From NCBI RefSeq assembly GCF_023101665.1, contig NZ_CP082161.1, positions 6,944,001-7,008,000 on the forward strand: 64,000 nt of DNA. Direction: 5' to 3'. The position numbers were made by a program, and so were the translations under genes. The stretch's first letter is position 1. Each line of letters begins with the position of its first letter. Below, piece after piece: positions 9,705 to 19,165 of this stretch. The notes beneath the pieces are model-generated. The model did not search any database. It was not told the DNA's origin and was given only the letters and a program-made list of their open reading frames with translations. The stretch comes from Bradyrhizobium sp. 195 (lineage in GTDB: Bacteria > Pseudomonadota > Alphaproteobacteria > Rhizobiales > Xanthobacteraceae).

Positions 9705-10571
9705 ATGACCGACCTGACCGCCCTGTCCTCACTGTCATCCGCCCTCGCGGACGTCGTGGCGCGCACCGCGCCCTCGATCGTCTCCGTGCACTCGCATCGC
9801 TCCCGTGCCACCGGCTTCGTCTGGAAAGCAGGCCTGATCGTCACCGCCGACGAGGCGCTGGCCGACGAGGGTGAGGTCGAGATCGGCCTCCCCGACGGCA
9901 GCCGCGTGGCCGCCACGATCGCCGGCCGCGACCACACGACCGATATCGCGCTGCTCCGCGCCGACATTGCGGCGGCCCCGGTCAAGCTCGTCGCGACCGT
10001 CCCGCCGCTGGGGGCCTTGTCGGTGGTGGTCGCGACCCATCGCGATACGCCGAGCGCGGCGCTCGGGATGGTATCGGCGTCCGGCAACAGCTGGCGCTCA
10101 TTGCGCGGCGGCGACATCGATGCCCGGATCGAGCTCGACGTCCGCCTGCGTCCCGCCCAGCAGGGCGGCCTTGCGCTCGATGCATCGGGCGGCGCGTTCG
10201 GCATGGCCGTGCTCGGCCCGCGGCGCGTGCTGGTGATCCCGACGGCGACGATCGAGCGCGTCGCGCCGCAACTCGAGACCCGTGGCCGCATCGCGCGCGG
10301 ATACCTCGGCCTCGGGCTGCAGCCGGTGCGGCTCGAGGACGGCATCGGCGCGATGGTGATGAATGTCGACAAGGCCGGACCTTCGGCCGCGGCCGGCATC
10401 CGCCAGGGCGACGTGATCGTGGCGGTCAACGACCAGAAGCTGTCGGGCGTGCGCGCTCTGTCGCGAACGCTGGGTCCTGCGAGCGTCGGCGCGGTGGTCG
10501 ATCTTGCGGCGCGCCGCGGCGGCGAGCCGGTCAGCTTCAAGGTCACGGTCGGCGAGAGGCCAGAGGCGTGA
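9705..10571 (+). CDS. Trypsin-like/PDZ protein with lost catalytic residues (HtrA pseudoprotease)
   Basis: A 288-residue protein with an HtrA-like beta-barrel followed by a PDZ domain (LGLGLQPVRLEDGIGAMVMN, then GPSAAAGIRQGDVIVAVNDQK). The triad is largely missing: the usual TNNHVV reads IVTADEAL and the usual GNSGGPL reads AQQGGLALD, whereas the Asp-containing TTDIALLRA is kept. It has no signal peptide and probably acts as a cytoplasmic or peptide-binding scaffold. The ATG with AGGAGC five bases upstream was chosen; an open upstream extension lacks such a site. Its TGA overlaps the GTG of the following LuxR-type gene (GTGA), so the two are translationally coupled and probably function together. 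Confidence 0.85.
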   Translation: MTDLTALSSLSSALADVVARTAPSIVSVHSHRSRATGFVWKAGLIVTADEALADEGEVEIGLPDGSRVAATIAGRDHTTDIALLRADIAAAPVKLVATVPPLGALSVVVATHRDTPSAALGMVSASGNSWRSLRGGDIDARIELDVRLRPAQQGGLALDASGGAFGMAVLGPRRVLVIPTATIERVAPQLETRGRIARGYLGLGLQPVRLEDGIGAMVMNVDKAGPSAAAGIRQGDVIVAVNDQKLSGVRALSRTLGPASVGAVVDLAARRGGEPVSFKVTVGERPEA

Positions 10572-10939
10572 GCGAGGACAAGACGCCGGAGATCGTGCTC
10601 GCTCTGGAGATCGACGACCCCGCGCTCGCCGATCGCCTGGCGGCCTTGCTCGGCAACGTCGCCGGGCTTCGTCTTGCCGGGCCCGGCGAGCAGGCCGCCG
10701 CGGCGATCGTCGCCCGCGATGCGCGCGTCATGCCCGAGGACATCGCGCTGACCCAGCGCGAGCTCGACGTGCTGGCGCTGATGGCCGAGGGCGCCTCCAA
10801 CAAGATGATCGCGCGCCGGCTCGGCATCTCCGTGCACACCGTCAAATTCCATGTCGGCTCGCTGCTCGACAAGCTGGACGCGACCGGCCGCACCGACGCG
10901 GTGGCGCATGCGGCGCGCCGCGGTGTGATCGAATTGTGA
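10568..10939 (+). CDS. Short LuxR/NarL-type helix-turn-helix regulator without a normal receiver domain
   Basis: A 123-residue protein. Residues about 58-120 form a clear LuxR/GerE helix-turn-helix (LTQRELDVLALMAEGASNKM, then IARRLGISVHTVKFHVGSLL). The preceding 57 residues are too short for a phosphorylatable receiver domain, and no phospho-acceptor Asp with DxxMP context is seen. They hold an alpha/beta stub that ends IVARDARVMPEDIALT. The start is a GTG overlapping the stop of the upstream PDZ protein gene. Activity may therefore be controlled by that partner rather than by a kinase. Confidence 0.88.
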   Translation: MSEDKTPEIVLALEIDDPALADRLAALLGNVAGLRLAGPGEQAAAAIVARDARVMPEDIALTQRELDVLALMAEGASNKMIARRLGISVHTVKFHVGSLLDKLDATGRTDAVAHAARRGVIEL

Positions 10940-10951
10940 TGCCACCGGGTC

Positions 10952-12028
10952 TCACTTCGCCGATGTCGCGGGGAAGCTGAGCTGCACCATCAGCCCCGGC
11001 GCCTTGTCACGCAGCGCGATCTCGGCGCCGTGAAGGCGCGCGACGGCTGCCACCAGACTGAGGCCAAGCCCATTGCCCGGCGTGTAGCGGCTCTGTTCGA
11101 GCCGATAGAAGCGCTTGAAGACGTGATCGCGCTCCTCAGTGGGAATGCCCGGACCATCGTCCGCAACGGCGATCACCGCGCCACCGTCGGCGCTGCGGCA
11201 GGTTACCGTCACCTGCCCGCCTGGCCGGCCGTGCTTGATCGCGTTGTCGACGAGATTGGCGATGGCATCGAACAGCAGGTCGCGATCGCCCGTGATCGGC
11301 ACCTGGCGGTCTCCGGCAAGGCTGAGCTTTGTAGCAACCTGCTCGGCGGCGGCATCGTAGAGCTCGACGACCTCCCCGGCGATCTCGGCAAGGTCAAGCG
11401 CGCGGAAGGCGCCGGTGCGGGCGCGGGTCTCGATCTCCGAGATCCGGGTGATGGAGGCGAACATGCCAAGCACGGCGTCGAGATCGGCGATGGTGTCGCC
11501 GATCAGCGCCGCGTCCGCCTCGCCGTTGCGCTCGTGATGATAGGCCTTTTCCAGCCGGCCGCGCATCCGCGTCAGCGGCGTGCGCAGATCGTGGGCGACG
11601 TTGTCGCTGACCTGCTTGACCTCGCCCATCAGCGTCTCGATGCGGTCGAGCATCTGATTGAGGCTTTCGGCGACGCGGTCCCATTCGTCGTTGCTGCCGC
11701 GCAAGGGGATGCGCTGATCGAGGCCTGCGAGCATGATGGCGCGGCTGGTGGCATTGATCTGTTCGATCCGCCCCACCGTGCGCCGCGTCACCAGCACGGC
11801 GGCGAGGCCGGCGAGCACCAGCAGCAGCACGGCAACCGCAGCCATCGCGAGCTCGATCATGCCGGTGAAGCCGTCATGGTCGACGGCGTGGCCGAGCCGG
11901 CTCTCCACATAGGCCAGCGTGCCGAAATAGACATAGGCCATGATCGCCGCGACGATCAGTCCGAACGCGGCGATCGCGATCAGCGCCAGACGGAAGGTCG
12001 AGGAGCGGAGCGTCTTAGCCAGGAGCAC
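10952..12028 (-). CDS. Sensor histidine kinase of a two-component system
   Basis: A 358-residue inner-membrane kinase with two membrane helices (LALIAIAAFGLIVAAIMAYV and a second near residues 60-80) flanking a short periplasmic segment. It then has HAMP (about 80-135), a HisKA dimerisation domain with the phospho-acceptor in NVAHDLRTPLTRM, and HATPase_c with DNAIKHG and DDGPGIPTEE boxes. It overlaps the 3' end of the response-regulator gene by 14 bases, so both come from one mRNA. The small sensory loop gives no hint of the ligand. Confidence 0.93.
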   Translation of the reverse strand: MLLAKTLRSSTFRLALIAIAAFGLIVAAIMAYVYFGTLAYVESRLGHAVDHDGFTGMIELAMAAVAVLLLVLAGLAAVLVTRRTVGRIEQINATSRAIMLAGLDQRIPLRGSNDEWDRVAESLNQMLDRIETLMGEVKQVSDNVAHDLRTPLTRMRGRLEKAYHHERNGEADAALIGDTIADLDAVLGMFASITRISEIETRARTGAFRALDLAEIAGEVVELYDAAAEQVATKLSLAGDRQVPITGDRDLLFDAIANLVDNAIKHGRPGGQVTVTCRSADGGAVIAVADDGPGIPTEERDHVFKRFYRLEQSRYTPGNGLGLSLVAAVARLHGAEIALRDKAPGLMVQLSFPATSAK

Positions 12029-12707
12029 GGAGGCAATATCCGATGCCGCGGATGGTGTGGATCAGCGGATAGGCCTGGGCGTCATCGACCTTGCGGCGGA
12101 CGCGCCCGACATAGACGTCGATGATGTTGGTGGAGGGATCGAAATGCAGGTCCCAGACATGCTGGAGCAGCATCGCGCGGGAGACGACGCGGCCCTCGTT
12201 GCGGACGAGATATTCGAGCAGTTGAAACTCGCGCGGCAGCAGCGGGATCTTGCGGCCGCGGCGGCTGGCGTTGCGCGCGATCAGGTCGATGGCGAGATCG
12301 CCGACCCGCAGCAGCGTCTCCTTGGCGATGGTCTCGCTGCGGCGGCCGAGGGCCTCGAGCCGCGCCAGCAATTCGGTGAACGAGAACGGCTTGACCAGAT
12401 AATCGTCGCCACCGGCGCGCAAGCCGCGCACGCGGTCATCGACCTCGCCGAGCGCGGAAATGATCAGGAACGGCGCGGCAACGCCGTCGTCGCGCAATTG
12501 CCGCATCACGCTGATGCCGTCGACATCAGGCAGCATCCGGTCGATCGTGATCACGGCATAGTCGCGCGCGGCGCCGTGGCTCAGCGCTTCGCGGCCGCTC
12601 GCAGCGAGATCGACCTCGTATCCCGAGATCGTCAATTCCTCGACGAGCTGGCCTGCGGTTTCCGGATCGTCCTCGACGACCAGGATGCGACGATGACCTC
12701 CGGTCAT
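12015..12707 (-). CDS. OmpR/PhoB family response regulator
   Basis: A 230-residue regulator with a receiver domain: acidic pair VVEDDPETA, phospho-acceptor in ITIDRMLPDVDG near residue 53, and conserved Lys in LVKPFSF. A winged-helix trans_reg_C domain follows (LLPREFQLLEYLVRNEGRVV, then NIIDVYVGRVRRKVD). It is the first gene of the pair with the overlapping histidine kinase and is presumably phosphorylated by it. The target genes cannot be identified. Confidence 0.94.
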   Translation of the reverse strand: MTGGHRRILVVEDDPETAGQLVEELTISGYEVDLAASGREALSHGAARDYAVITIDRMLPDVDGISVMRQLRDDGVAAPFLIISALGEVDDRVRGLRAGGDDYLVKPFSFTELLARLEALGRRSETIAKETLLRVGDLAIDLIARNASRRGRKIPLLPREFQLLEYLVRNEGRVVSRAMLLQHVWDLHFDPSTNIIDVYVGRVRRKVDDAQAYPLIHTIRGIGYCLRAPG

Positions 12708-12807
12708 GCAAAACTCCGCGCGACGATCGCCACCAGACTATCCCGTTCCGGGGCTGGACGGAACCGCCCGGTGGCGACCGCGACAATGGTGCGGTACGGC
12801 GATGTGA

Positions 12808-13245
12808 CTACCAATAGTCTCCGCACACATTGACCCATTGCCATCCATAGGGCGTCCAGCTCCTGCGCCAGCAGCCACCACTATAGCCGGCGTAGACAAA
12901 GGGCGCGCCGAAGACGGCGAAACGGCGGAAGTGATGATGATGGAAGGCGTGGCGGCCGTGCCAGCCGGCGCCGGCGAAGCGCGGCCCGATCGCCGCGTGC
13001 GCGAAGCGTGCCCCGCCGAAGCCGGGACCGCCGACATGGGCGAAGCGCGCGCCGCCCATCCCGCCGGCACGCATGCCGCCAAAACCGCCTGCGTGCATGC
13101 CGCCACCGAAATGCCCGCCGCCGCCGAAATGGCCGCCACCGCCAAAGCCGCCGTGACCTCCGCCACGCGCGAGCACGGGTGAGGCGACCGCCATCATCGC
13201 GGCGAGCGTCGCCGCGGTGAGGCCTTTGAGAAGCCTGCTGTTCAT
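12808..13245 (-). CDS. Secreted glycine/histidine-rich hypothetical protein
   Basis: A 145-residue protein with a standard signal peptide (MNSRLLKGLTAATLAAMMAV, cleavage likely after ASPVLA). A low-complexity stretch of repeated FGGGGH units follows, then a HAFHHHHFRRF cluster and an aromatic/Cys tail ending VNVCGDYW. The His-rich segment could bind metal, but no known family was recognised. The start was chosen because AAGGAGG lies eight bases upstream. The gene precedes and is codirectional with the two-component genes but is separated from them by about 100 bases. The repeat codes are a natural source of slippage. Confidence 0.8.
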   Translation of the reverse strand: MNSRLLKGLTAATLAAMMAVASPVLARGGGHGGFGGGGHFGGGGHFGGGMHAGGFGGMRAGGMGGARFAHVGGPGFGGARFAHAAIGPRFAGAGWHGRHAFHHHHFRRFAVFGAPFVYAGYSGGCWRRSWTPYGWQWVNVCGDYW

Positions 13246-13379
13246 CGAAAGGTCCTCCTTGCAGTGCGGCGGTCTCTGCGCCGCACGAGGACGATCAGAT
13301 GAAAGCAAGGAACAGGCAGCTTCAACTTACAAAGACGCCAGATTCTGACGCGGGTGTTAGGGAGCGGGCGCTCTCTCCC

Positions 13380-13496
13380 CGTCATTGCGAGGAGCTCGCG
13401 ACAAAATTGCGCAGCAATTTTGCGCTGATGCGACGAAGCAATCCAGACTGTTTCCGCGGCGGGACCCTGGATTGCTTCGCTGCGCTCGCAATGACG
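13380..13496. repeat. REP-like palindromic element, family B copy 2, with an inner insertion
   Basis: It has the same ends and arms as the copies at 3779 and 16240 but is about 30 bp longer. The extra part is an inner palindrome, AAAATTGCGCAGCAATTTT, placed between the left end and the GACGAAGCAATCCAG arm. It lies between the Gly-rich protein gene and the 3' end of tex. Confidence 0.86.
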
Positions 13497-13534
13497 GCGT
13501 GGATGGAGCTTGCCCTATTCAGGCTGCTCAGCTG

Positions 13535-15874
13535 CTACGCCCGCTTGCCGTTGTTCTTCTCCGCAGCGCGGCGCAGTGCTTCGGCGAGCGCCCCACCGCC
13601 GCCGGAGGATTCCTGCTTGCGGGGTGCGGAGGAGGTCATGCGCGACGGGTTGCGCGAGCTGTTGTCGCGCTGCATTCCGGGGGCGTCCTTCTTGGAGCCG
13701 ACCTCGTCGTCGAGGCGCAGCGTCAGCGAGATGCGCTTGCGCGCGACCTCGAAGTCCAGCACCTTCACCTTGACGATGTCGCCGGGCTTTACCACCTCGC
13801 GCGGATCCTTGATGTAGGTCTTGGACATCGCCGAGATGTGCACGAGACCGTCCTGGTGAACGCCGATGTCGACGAAGGCGCCGAACGCGGCGACGTTGGT
13901 CACGGTGCCCTCGAGGATCATGCCCTTCTTGAGATGCTTGATCTCCTCGACGCCCTCCATGAACACCGCGGCCTTGAACGCCGGACGCGGGTCGCGGCCG
14001 GGCTTTTCCAATTCACGCAGGATGTCGGTGACGGTCGGCAGACCGAAGGTCTCGTCGACGAAGTCCTTCGGCTTCAGCGTGCGCACGATCTCGCTGCTGC
14101 CGATCAGCGCCTTGATGTCGCTCTTGGTGGCGCTGAGAATCCGGCGCACCACCGGATAGGCTTCCGGATGAACACCGGACGCATCGAGCGGGTCCTCGCC
14201 ACCGAGAATGCGCAGGAAGCCGGCGCACTGCTCGAACGCCTTCGGCCCGAGCCGCGGCACGTCCTTGAGCGCCTTGCGCGACTTGAACGGGCCGTTGGCG
14301 TCGCGGTGGGCCACGATGCTCTGCGCCAGGCCTGAGCCGACGCCGGACACGCGGGCGAGCAGCGGCGCCGAGGCGGTGTTGACGTCGACGCCGACCGCGT
14401 TCACACAATCCTCGACCACGGCGTCGAGCGATTTGGCGAGCTTGGCCTGGCCGAGATCGTGCTGATACTGGCCGACGCCGATCGCCTTGGGCTCGATCTT
14501 GACCAGCTCGGCGAGCGGATCCTGCAGACGGCGCGCGATCGAGACGGCGCCGCGCAGGGTGACGTCGAGGCCCGGCAGTTCCTCAGAGGCGAAAGCCGAA
14601 GCCGAATAGACCGACGCACCGGCCTCCGACACCACGATCTTGGTCATCTTCAGCTCGGCCAGACCCTTGACGAGATCGCCCGCGAGCTTGTCGGTCTCGC
14701 GCGAGGCGGTGCCGTTGCCGATCGCGATCAGCTCGACGCGATGCTTCAACGCGAGCTTGCCGAGGATCGCGAGCGACTCGTTCCATTGCCGCTGCGGCTC
14801 GTGCGGATAGATCACCGCGGTATCGACCACCTTGCCGGTCGCATCGGTGACGGCGACCTTGACGCCGGTGCGGTAGCCGGGATCGAGACCCATGGTGACG
14901 CGGGTGCCGGCAGGCGCGGCCAGCAGGAGATCGCGCAGATTGGACGCGAACACGCGCACGGCCTCGGTCTCGGCGGCGTTCCACAGCCGCATGCGCAAGT
15001 CGATGTTGAGATGCACCTGGATCTTGGTGCGCCAGGCCCAGCGCACGGTGTCGATCAGCCAGCGATCACCGGCGCGTTTGAGGTCGGCGATGCCGAACCG
15101 CTTCATGATCTTCAATTCATAGGCGCTCGGCACGCCCGGCGGCGGCGCCTCGGCCTCGGCCTGGATTTGCAGGTCGAGGATCTCTTCCTTCTCGCCGCGG
15201 AACATCGCGAGGATGCGGTGCGACGGCAATTTGGTCAGCGGCTCGGAGAACTCGAAATAGTCGGCGAATTTTTCGCCCTCGGTCTTCTTGCCGTCGCGCA
15301 CCTTGGACGCCATGCGCGCGTTGGTCCACATCTCCTCGCGAAGCGCGCCGATCAAATCGGCGTCCTCGTCGAACCGCTCGACCAGGATGGCGCGGGCGCC
15401 GTCCAGCGCAGCTGTGGCATCCGCAACGCCCTTCTCGGCGTTGACGAAGCTTTCCGCGACGACCTTCGGATCGTTGGTGGGTTCCGCCATCAGCTGATTG
15501 GCGAGCGGCTCGAGGCCGGCTTCCTTGGCAATCTCCGCCTTGGTGCGGCGCTTCGGCTTGAACGGCAGGTAGATGTCTTCGAGGCGGGCCTTGCTGTCGG
15601 CGGCGAGAATGGAGGCCTCGAGCGCGGCATCGAGCTTGCCCTGCTCCCGAACTGATTCGAGGATGGCCTTGCGGCGGTCTTCAAGCTCGCGCAGGTAACC
15701 CAGGCGCTCTTCCAGAGTACGCAATTGCGCGTCGTCGAGCGCACCGGTCGCTTCCTTGCGGTAGCGGGCGATGAAGGGAACCGTGGCGCCGCCGTCGAGC
15801 AGCGTCACCGTCGCTTCGACCTGCTCGGCCCGAACCCCAAGCTCTTGCGCAATTTTCTGGTTGATATTTGCCAC
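13535..15874 (-). CDS. tex: Tex family RNA-binding transcription accessory protein
   Basis: The 779-residue protein matches Tex in length and domain order. It has an N-terminal helical region with the usual [20 protein letters not shown], a YqgF/RNase H-like core ([19 protein letters not shown]), helix-hairpin-helix motifs ([18 protein letters not shown]) and a C-terminal S1 RNA-binding domain ([20 protein letters not shown]), then a low-complexity basic tail. Tex binds RNA and affects transcription and translation under stress. The start is GTG with AGAGGAA seven bases upstream. No operon partner is seen. Confidence 0.96.
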   Translation of the reverse strand: MANINQKIAQELGVRAEQVEATVTLLDGGATVPFIARYRKEATGALDDAQLRTLEERLGYLRELEDRRKAILESVREQGKLDAALEASILAADSKARLEDIYLPFKPKRRTKAEIAKEAGLEPLANQLMAEPTNDPKVVAESFVNAEKGVADATAALDGARAILVERFDEDADLIGALREEMWTNARMASKVRDGKKTEGEKFADYFEFSEPLTKLPSHRILAMFRGEKEEILDLQIQAEAEAPPPGVPSAYELKIMKRFGIADLKRAGDRWLIDTVRWAWRTKIQVHLNIDLRMRLWNAAETEAVRVFASNLRDLLLAAPAGTRVTMGLDPGYRTGVKVAVTDATGKVVDTAVIYPHEPQRQWNESLAILGKLALKHRVELIAIGNGTASRETDKLAGDLVKGLAELKMTKIVVSEAGASVYSASAFASEELPGLDVTLRGAVSIARRLQDPLAELVKIEPKAIGVGQYQHDLGQAKLAKSLDAVVEDCVNAVGVDVNTASAPLLARVSGVGSGLAQSIVAHRDANGPFKSRKALKDVPRLGPKAFEQCAGFLRILGGEDPLDASGVHPEAYPVVRRILSATKSDIKALIGSSEIVRTLKPKDFVDETFGLPTVTDILRELEKPGRDPRPAFKAAVFMEGVEEIKHLKKGMILEGTVTNVAAFGAFVDIGVHQDGLVHISAMSKTYIKDPREVVKPGDIVKVKVLDFEVARKRISLTLRLDDEVGSKKDAPGMQRDNSSRNPSRMTSSAPRKQESSGGGGALAEALRRAAEKNNGKRA

Positions 15875-16239
15875 GCGAGAATTCCTCTATCCAAGCACGC
15901 AATACGGGGGCGAACCACCGACCACGGGACGCCGCTTATGGACCAACCGGGGTTGATTCATCAAGGTACCGCGGGCGACCGTCGACAGGGGATTTTTTTG
16001 TTGAACCGATGCGATCTCGCCACATTCGTGGGGATGCCGCACACAGCACCTTTGCGCGTCCCGGACGGCGCTGCAGCGCGCAAGCGATGCGGCGCAGAGC
16101 CGGGACCCAGGAACGGCACGGCGCGCGGCGAGATGGCCCCGGCTCTGCAGCGCACCACCCCCGACGATGCTTCGCGTCGCCGGCGGCGCTGCGCTGCGTC
16201 CGGGGCATGAGCGGAGAGTATGGCGGCCCGCTCTCTCCC

Positions 16240-16326
16240 CGTCATTGCGAGGAGCCCTTGCGACGAAGCAATCCAGAGTCTTTCCGCGGAGGTATTCTGG
16301 ATTGCTTCGCTGCGCTCGCAATGACG
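16240..16326. repeat. REP-like palindromic element, family B copy 3
   Basis: The ends are CGTCATTGCGAG and CTCGCAATGACG, with inner GACGAAGCAATCCAG and CTGGATTGCTTCG arms. A CTCTCTCCC tract lies just before the left end. It is part of a gene-free stretch between tex and the amidase gene that consists almost wholly of repeats. Confidence 0.88.
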
Positions 16327-16361
16327 GAGTGTGGCGTGGCAGCTTGCTTCTCCAACTTCCG

Positions 16362-16466
16362 CTGTCATTCCCCGCGAATGCGGGGAATCCAGTACGCCGC
16401 GGCTTCTCGATTCAACAACCGCCGTCTCGGCGTACTGGATCGCCCGGTCAAGCCGGGCGATGACAG
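16362..16466. repeat. REP-like palindromic element, family C copy 1
   Basis: It begins CTGTCATTCCCCGCG, contains AATCCAGTACGCCG and CGGCGTACTGGAT arms, and ends GCCCGGTCAAGCCGGGC followed by GATGACAG. A second copy with the same arms is at 59881-59998. No coding potential is supported. Confidence 0.85.
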
Positions 16467-16496
16467 CGAGTGTGTAGGCGCAGATATGCCTTCACC

Positions 16497-17027
16497 TCCT
16501 CGCGGCTTGTTCCGCCCGAGTTTTGCTGTCCTCTTCACGCCCTCATAGCGAGAGGGCGCAGGGAAGGCCGGGCGCCGGCTGGCACCCGCTTGTCCGTCGT
16601 GCGATGAGAATGCACACGCAATGCACAACGGATAACAGGTGAAGCCGGAAACGTCCGGCCTTCCCTGCGCGATGTTTGACGGCGTATGGCGCGCTCTCCC
16701 CGGAGACGAGTTCCTGCTTGCCTCCGTCTCCTCGCGAATTGGCGGTGCGCTTCGCCCGGTCGGGCGGCCCGCACCTCCGCAAGGCTTGGCTGTAGCAACG
16801 ACAGCCAGGACCACGCGATTTGGCCGTACGCATCAGCGCCGCTCGTCCGCACGCCGCCGGGACCTCACGGGGTTCTCCCGCCCTGTTCCCGCCTCTCGTG
16901 CACGACGCTGCCGCGTCCACCGCTCCCCGATCCGCGGTTCGAAACGACGTACGACCGCCCCTTTCGCCGGATCAGGATGGCCGACACATACGCCGAAACC
17001 GAATTTCGGTAAAGCGGAATATTTTTG
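16497..17027. repeat. Long dispersed non-coding repeat (about 530 bp), copy 1
   Basis: This stretch aligns with 41391-41924 over its whole length. Shared landmarks in order are CCCGAGTTTTGCT, GGGCGCAGGGAAGGCCGGG, CGGCCTTCCCTGCGCGATG, CCGTACGCA, CGAAACGACGTACGACCGCC, GGCCGACACATACG and GAATATTTTTG. No frame is conserved between copies, so it is not a protein gene. Read on the minus strand it begins with an AT-rich CAAAAATATTCCGC segment. No transposase or terminal inverted repeat is seen. It occupies most of the gap before the amidase gene. Confidence 0.85.
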
Positions 17028-17218
17028 CACGTGTGGATTGACATAGGCCGACACAGGGACGATCGCGTAGCCCGGGTTGCAGCGACCGCACGACTGTCGG
17101 ATCGAGACGGCCCGTCACCTCTCCGCCCCACGCAACCCTGCCCCTCGCGCCGGCTCAGTTGATTCAGGCGGCCCCTTGCGAAAAAGGTGGCCCCACTATT
17201 CAAGGGGATTTGGACGTC

Positions 17219-18688
17219 ATGACCTTGCCGATGAGCTGGACTGAATGGGCGCAGCACGACGGCGTCGCGCTGGCGGGGCGCGTCCGCAAGGGCGAGCTGA
17301 CGGCGAAGGAGCTGGCGCGCCAGGCTGCCGCGGGGATCGCCAAGGTCAATCCGGCGCTGTCGGGCGTAGTCGAGCTGTTCGAGGACGTGATCGCCGATCC
17401 CGCCAAGGACGGCGCCAATCTCGCAGGTCCGTTCGCCGGCCTGCCGTTCCTGATGAAGGACCTCGGGCCGACCATGAAGGGCCGGCTGCAGGAAATGGGC
17501 TCGCTGTTGATGCGCGGCAATCGCGCCGCGGCCGACACGTTCCTCACCGGAAAATTCCGCCAGGCTGGGCTCAACCTGATCGGACGCACCACCACGCCGG
17601 AATTCGGCGTGTGCTCTTCGGCCGACAATCCCGCCGTCTACGTCACCCGCAATCCCTGGAATACTGACTACACCACCTGCGGCTCGTCCGCGGGCAGCGC
17701 CGCGATGGTCGCAGCCGGCGTGGTGCCGATCGCGCATGCAACCGACGGCGGCGGCTCGATCCGCATTCCCGCCGGCGTCAACGGCAATATCGGGCTGAAG
17801 GTTTCGCGCGGCGTGTTTTCGCTCGCACCGCACATGTCCGACCTCACCGGCCTCGTCTCGATCCAGGGCTGCCAGTCGCGCTCGGTGCGCGACACCGCCG
17901 CCTTCGTCGATCATGCGAGGGGACCTGCGCCTGGCGAGTTCATGCCGTTCTGGACCACGGCGCAGCCCTATTCCGAGATGATCAAGCGCGATCCCTCAAA
18001 GCTGCGCATCGCGCTGTCGCACACATGGGGCGACTACAAGGCTACGCCTGAGATCGCAGCCGAGTTGGAGAAGACCGGCCGCTTCCTCGAAGGCCTCGGC
18101 CATCACGTCGACTACGCGCTGCCCGAGCTCGATTTCCGAGCCGCCTTCGCCGCGCAGACCACCTGCTACATCTCGAACTTTGCGGTGGTGATCTCCAACA
18201 TGCTCGCCGCGCGCGGGCTGGACAAGCCGCCGGAAGACCTGATCGAGCCCATGAACATCCGGATCTGGGAAGCCGGCCGCCATACCACCTTTGCCGAGCG
18301 GGCGAAGATGCAGGGCGTATTCAACACGACATCGCGCGGCTTCGGCGCCTTCTTCGAGCAGTGGGACGTGATCCTGACGCCGATCACGGCGCTGCCGACG
18401 CCGAAGGTCGGTACCAGGGAATATCTCACCATCTCCGACAATCGCGATGTGCTGGACTGGTTCGGCAATCTCTGGCGCTTCTTCGCCTTCACGCCGCTCG
18501 CCAATCTCTGCGGCATGCCGGCGATCTCGATGCCGATGGCGAGCCAGGAGCACGGCCTGCCGCTCGGCATCCAGGCCATCGCCAAGCAGGCCAATGACGG
18601 CCTCCTGCTGCAGCTCGCCGCCCAGATCGAGCGCGCGCTCGACGGCAAGTGGAACGGCGGCAGGAAGCCGAAGGTGCATGTGGGCTGA
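17219..18688 (+). CDS. Amidase signature family enzyme
   Basis: A 489-residue amidase. The Ser-cisSer-Lys triad is visible: Lys in PFLMKDLGP (about residue 81), the cis-Ser in CGSSAGSAAMVAAG and the nucleophile in TDGGGSIRIPA (about residues 182-186). The Gly/Ser-rich signature is intact, so it should be active in hydrolysing an amide. Length fits GatA-like and aryl or aliphatic amidases, but the gatCAB context is missing, so a catabolic role is likelier. The ATG preceded by AAGGGGA was chosen over an upstream TTG. Confidence 0.92.
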   Translation: MTLPMSWTEWAQHDGVALAGRVRKGELTAKELARQAAAGIAKVNPALSGVVELFEDVIADPAKDGANLAGPFAGLPFLMKDLGPTMKGRLQEMGSLLMRGNRAAADTFLTGKFRQAGLNLIGRTTTPEFGVCSSADNPAVYVTRNPWNTDYTTCGSSAGSAAMVAAGVVPIAHATDGGGSIRIPAGVNGNIGLKVSRGVFSLAPHMSDLTGLVSIQGCQSRSVRDTAAFVDHARGPAPGEFMPFWTTAQPYSEMIKRDPSKLRIALSHTWGDYKATPEIAAELEKTGRFLEGLGHHVDYALPELDFRAAFAAQTTCYISNFAVVISNMLAARGLDKPPEDLIEPMNIRIWEAGRHTTFAERAKMQGVFNTTSRGFGAFFEQWDVILTPITALPTPKVGTREYLTISDNRDVLDWFGNLWRFFAFTPLANLCGMPAISMPMASQEHGLPLGIQAIAKQANDGLLLQLAAQIERALDGKWNGGRKPKVHVG

Positions 18689-18728
18689 GAAGCTGCGATC
18701 GCAGTGTCATGCGATCGCACAAGCAGCC

Positions 18729-19049
18729 TCAGTTCTTCACCGCCGGGATCTCCTCCGCCACCGGTTGCTTCTGGCCCTGCTGGTACATCGCCAGCGCCTT
18801 TTCGAGCGCTTCGCGCAGCGCCAGCGCGGCGGCCACGCTGCAACGTAAGTGCGCGGTCTGGACCACGTCGACCCTGACGGCGGCGCCGATCGGCATCAAG
18901 AGGTTCGCGGCGAGCTCGATCTGGATCGCGCCGTTGTGATGGCCGAAGCAGGACGCGCCGTCGAAATAGATGATCGGCGCCCGCTCCGAGCTGGAGGTCG
19001 AGATAGTGACGGGCCCCTGATTGGCGGCAGGCGTTTCGGGGTCGGCCAT
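18729..19049 (-). CDS. Hypothetical protein, 106 residues
   Basis: No family is recognised with confidence. The sequence has a short beta-rich start (PIIYFDGASCFGHHNGAIQI), a VQTAHLRCSVAAALALREAL segment that should form an amphipathic helix, and a charged tail. There is no signal peptide or membrane helix. It faces the end of the amidase gene and is divergent from the thioesterase gene 116 bases away. Codon use looks native. Confidence 0.65.
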   Translation of the reverse strand: MADPETPAANQGPVTISTSSSERAPIIYFDGASCFGHHNGAIQIELAANLLMPIGAAVRVDVVQTAHLRCSVAAALALREALEKALAMYQQGQKQPVAEEIPAVKN

Positions 19050-19165
19050 GGGCGCTCCTTGCAGCTAAACGACGAACGAAGCGCCCACCATCGGTGCTTT
19101 GGCCCGCTCTGTCGAGGCCCTTCAGGGGTTTTGCGCGGCGCCCGACACTGGTCTAGAACGTCACC

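Noticed and set aside
9509..10945. Open frame of 478 codons on the minus strand
   Set aside because: Antisense to the pseudoprotease and LuxR-type genes, which have a ribosome site and motifs.
14459..15655. Open frame of 398 codons on the plus strand
   Set aside because: Antisense to tex; composition is typical of the complementary frame in high-GC DNA.
16540..16990. Short proteins in several frames inside the 530-bp repeat
   Set aside because: None is conserved between the two copies, so the repeat is taken as non-coding.
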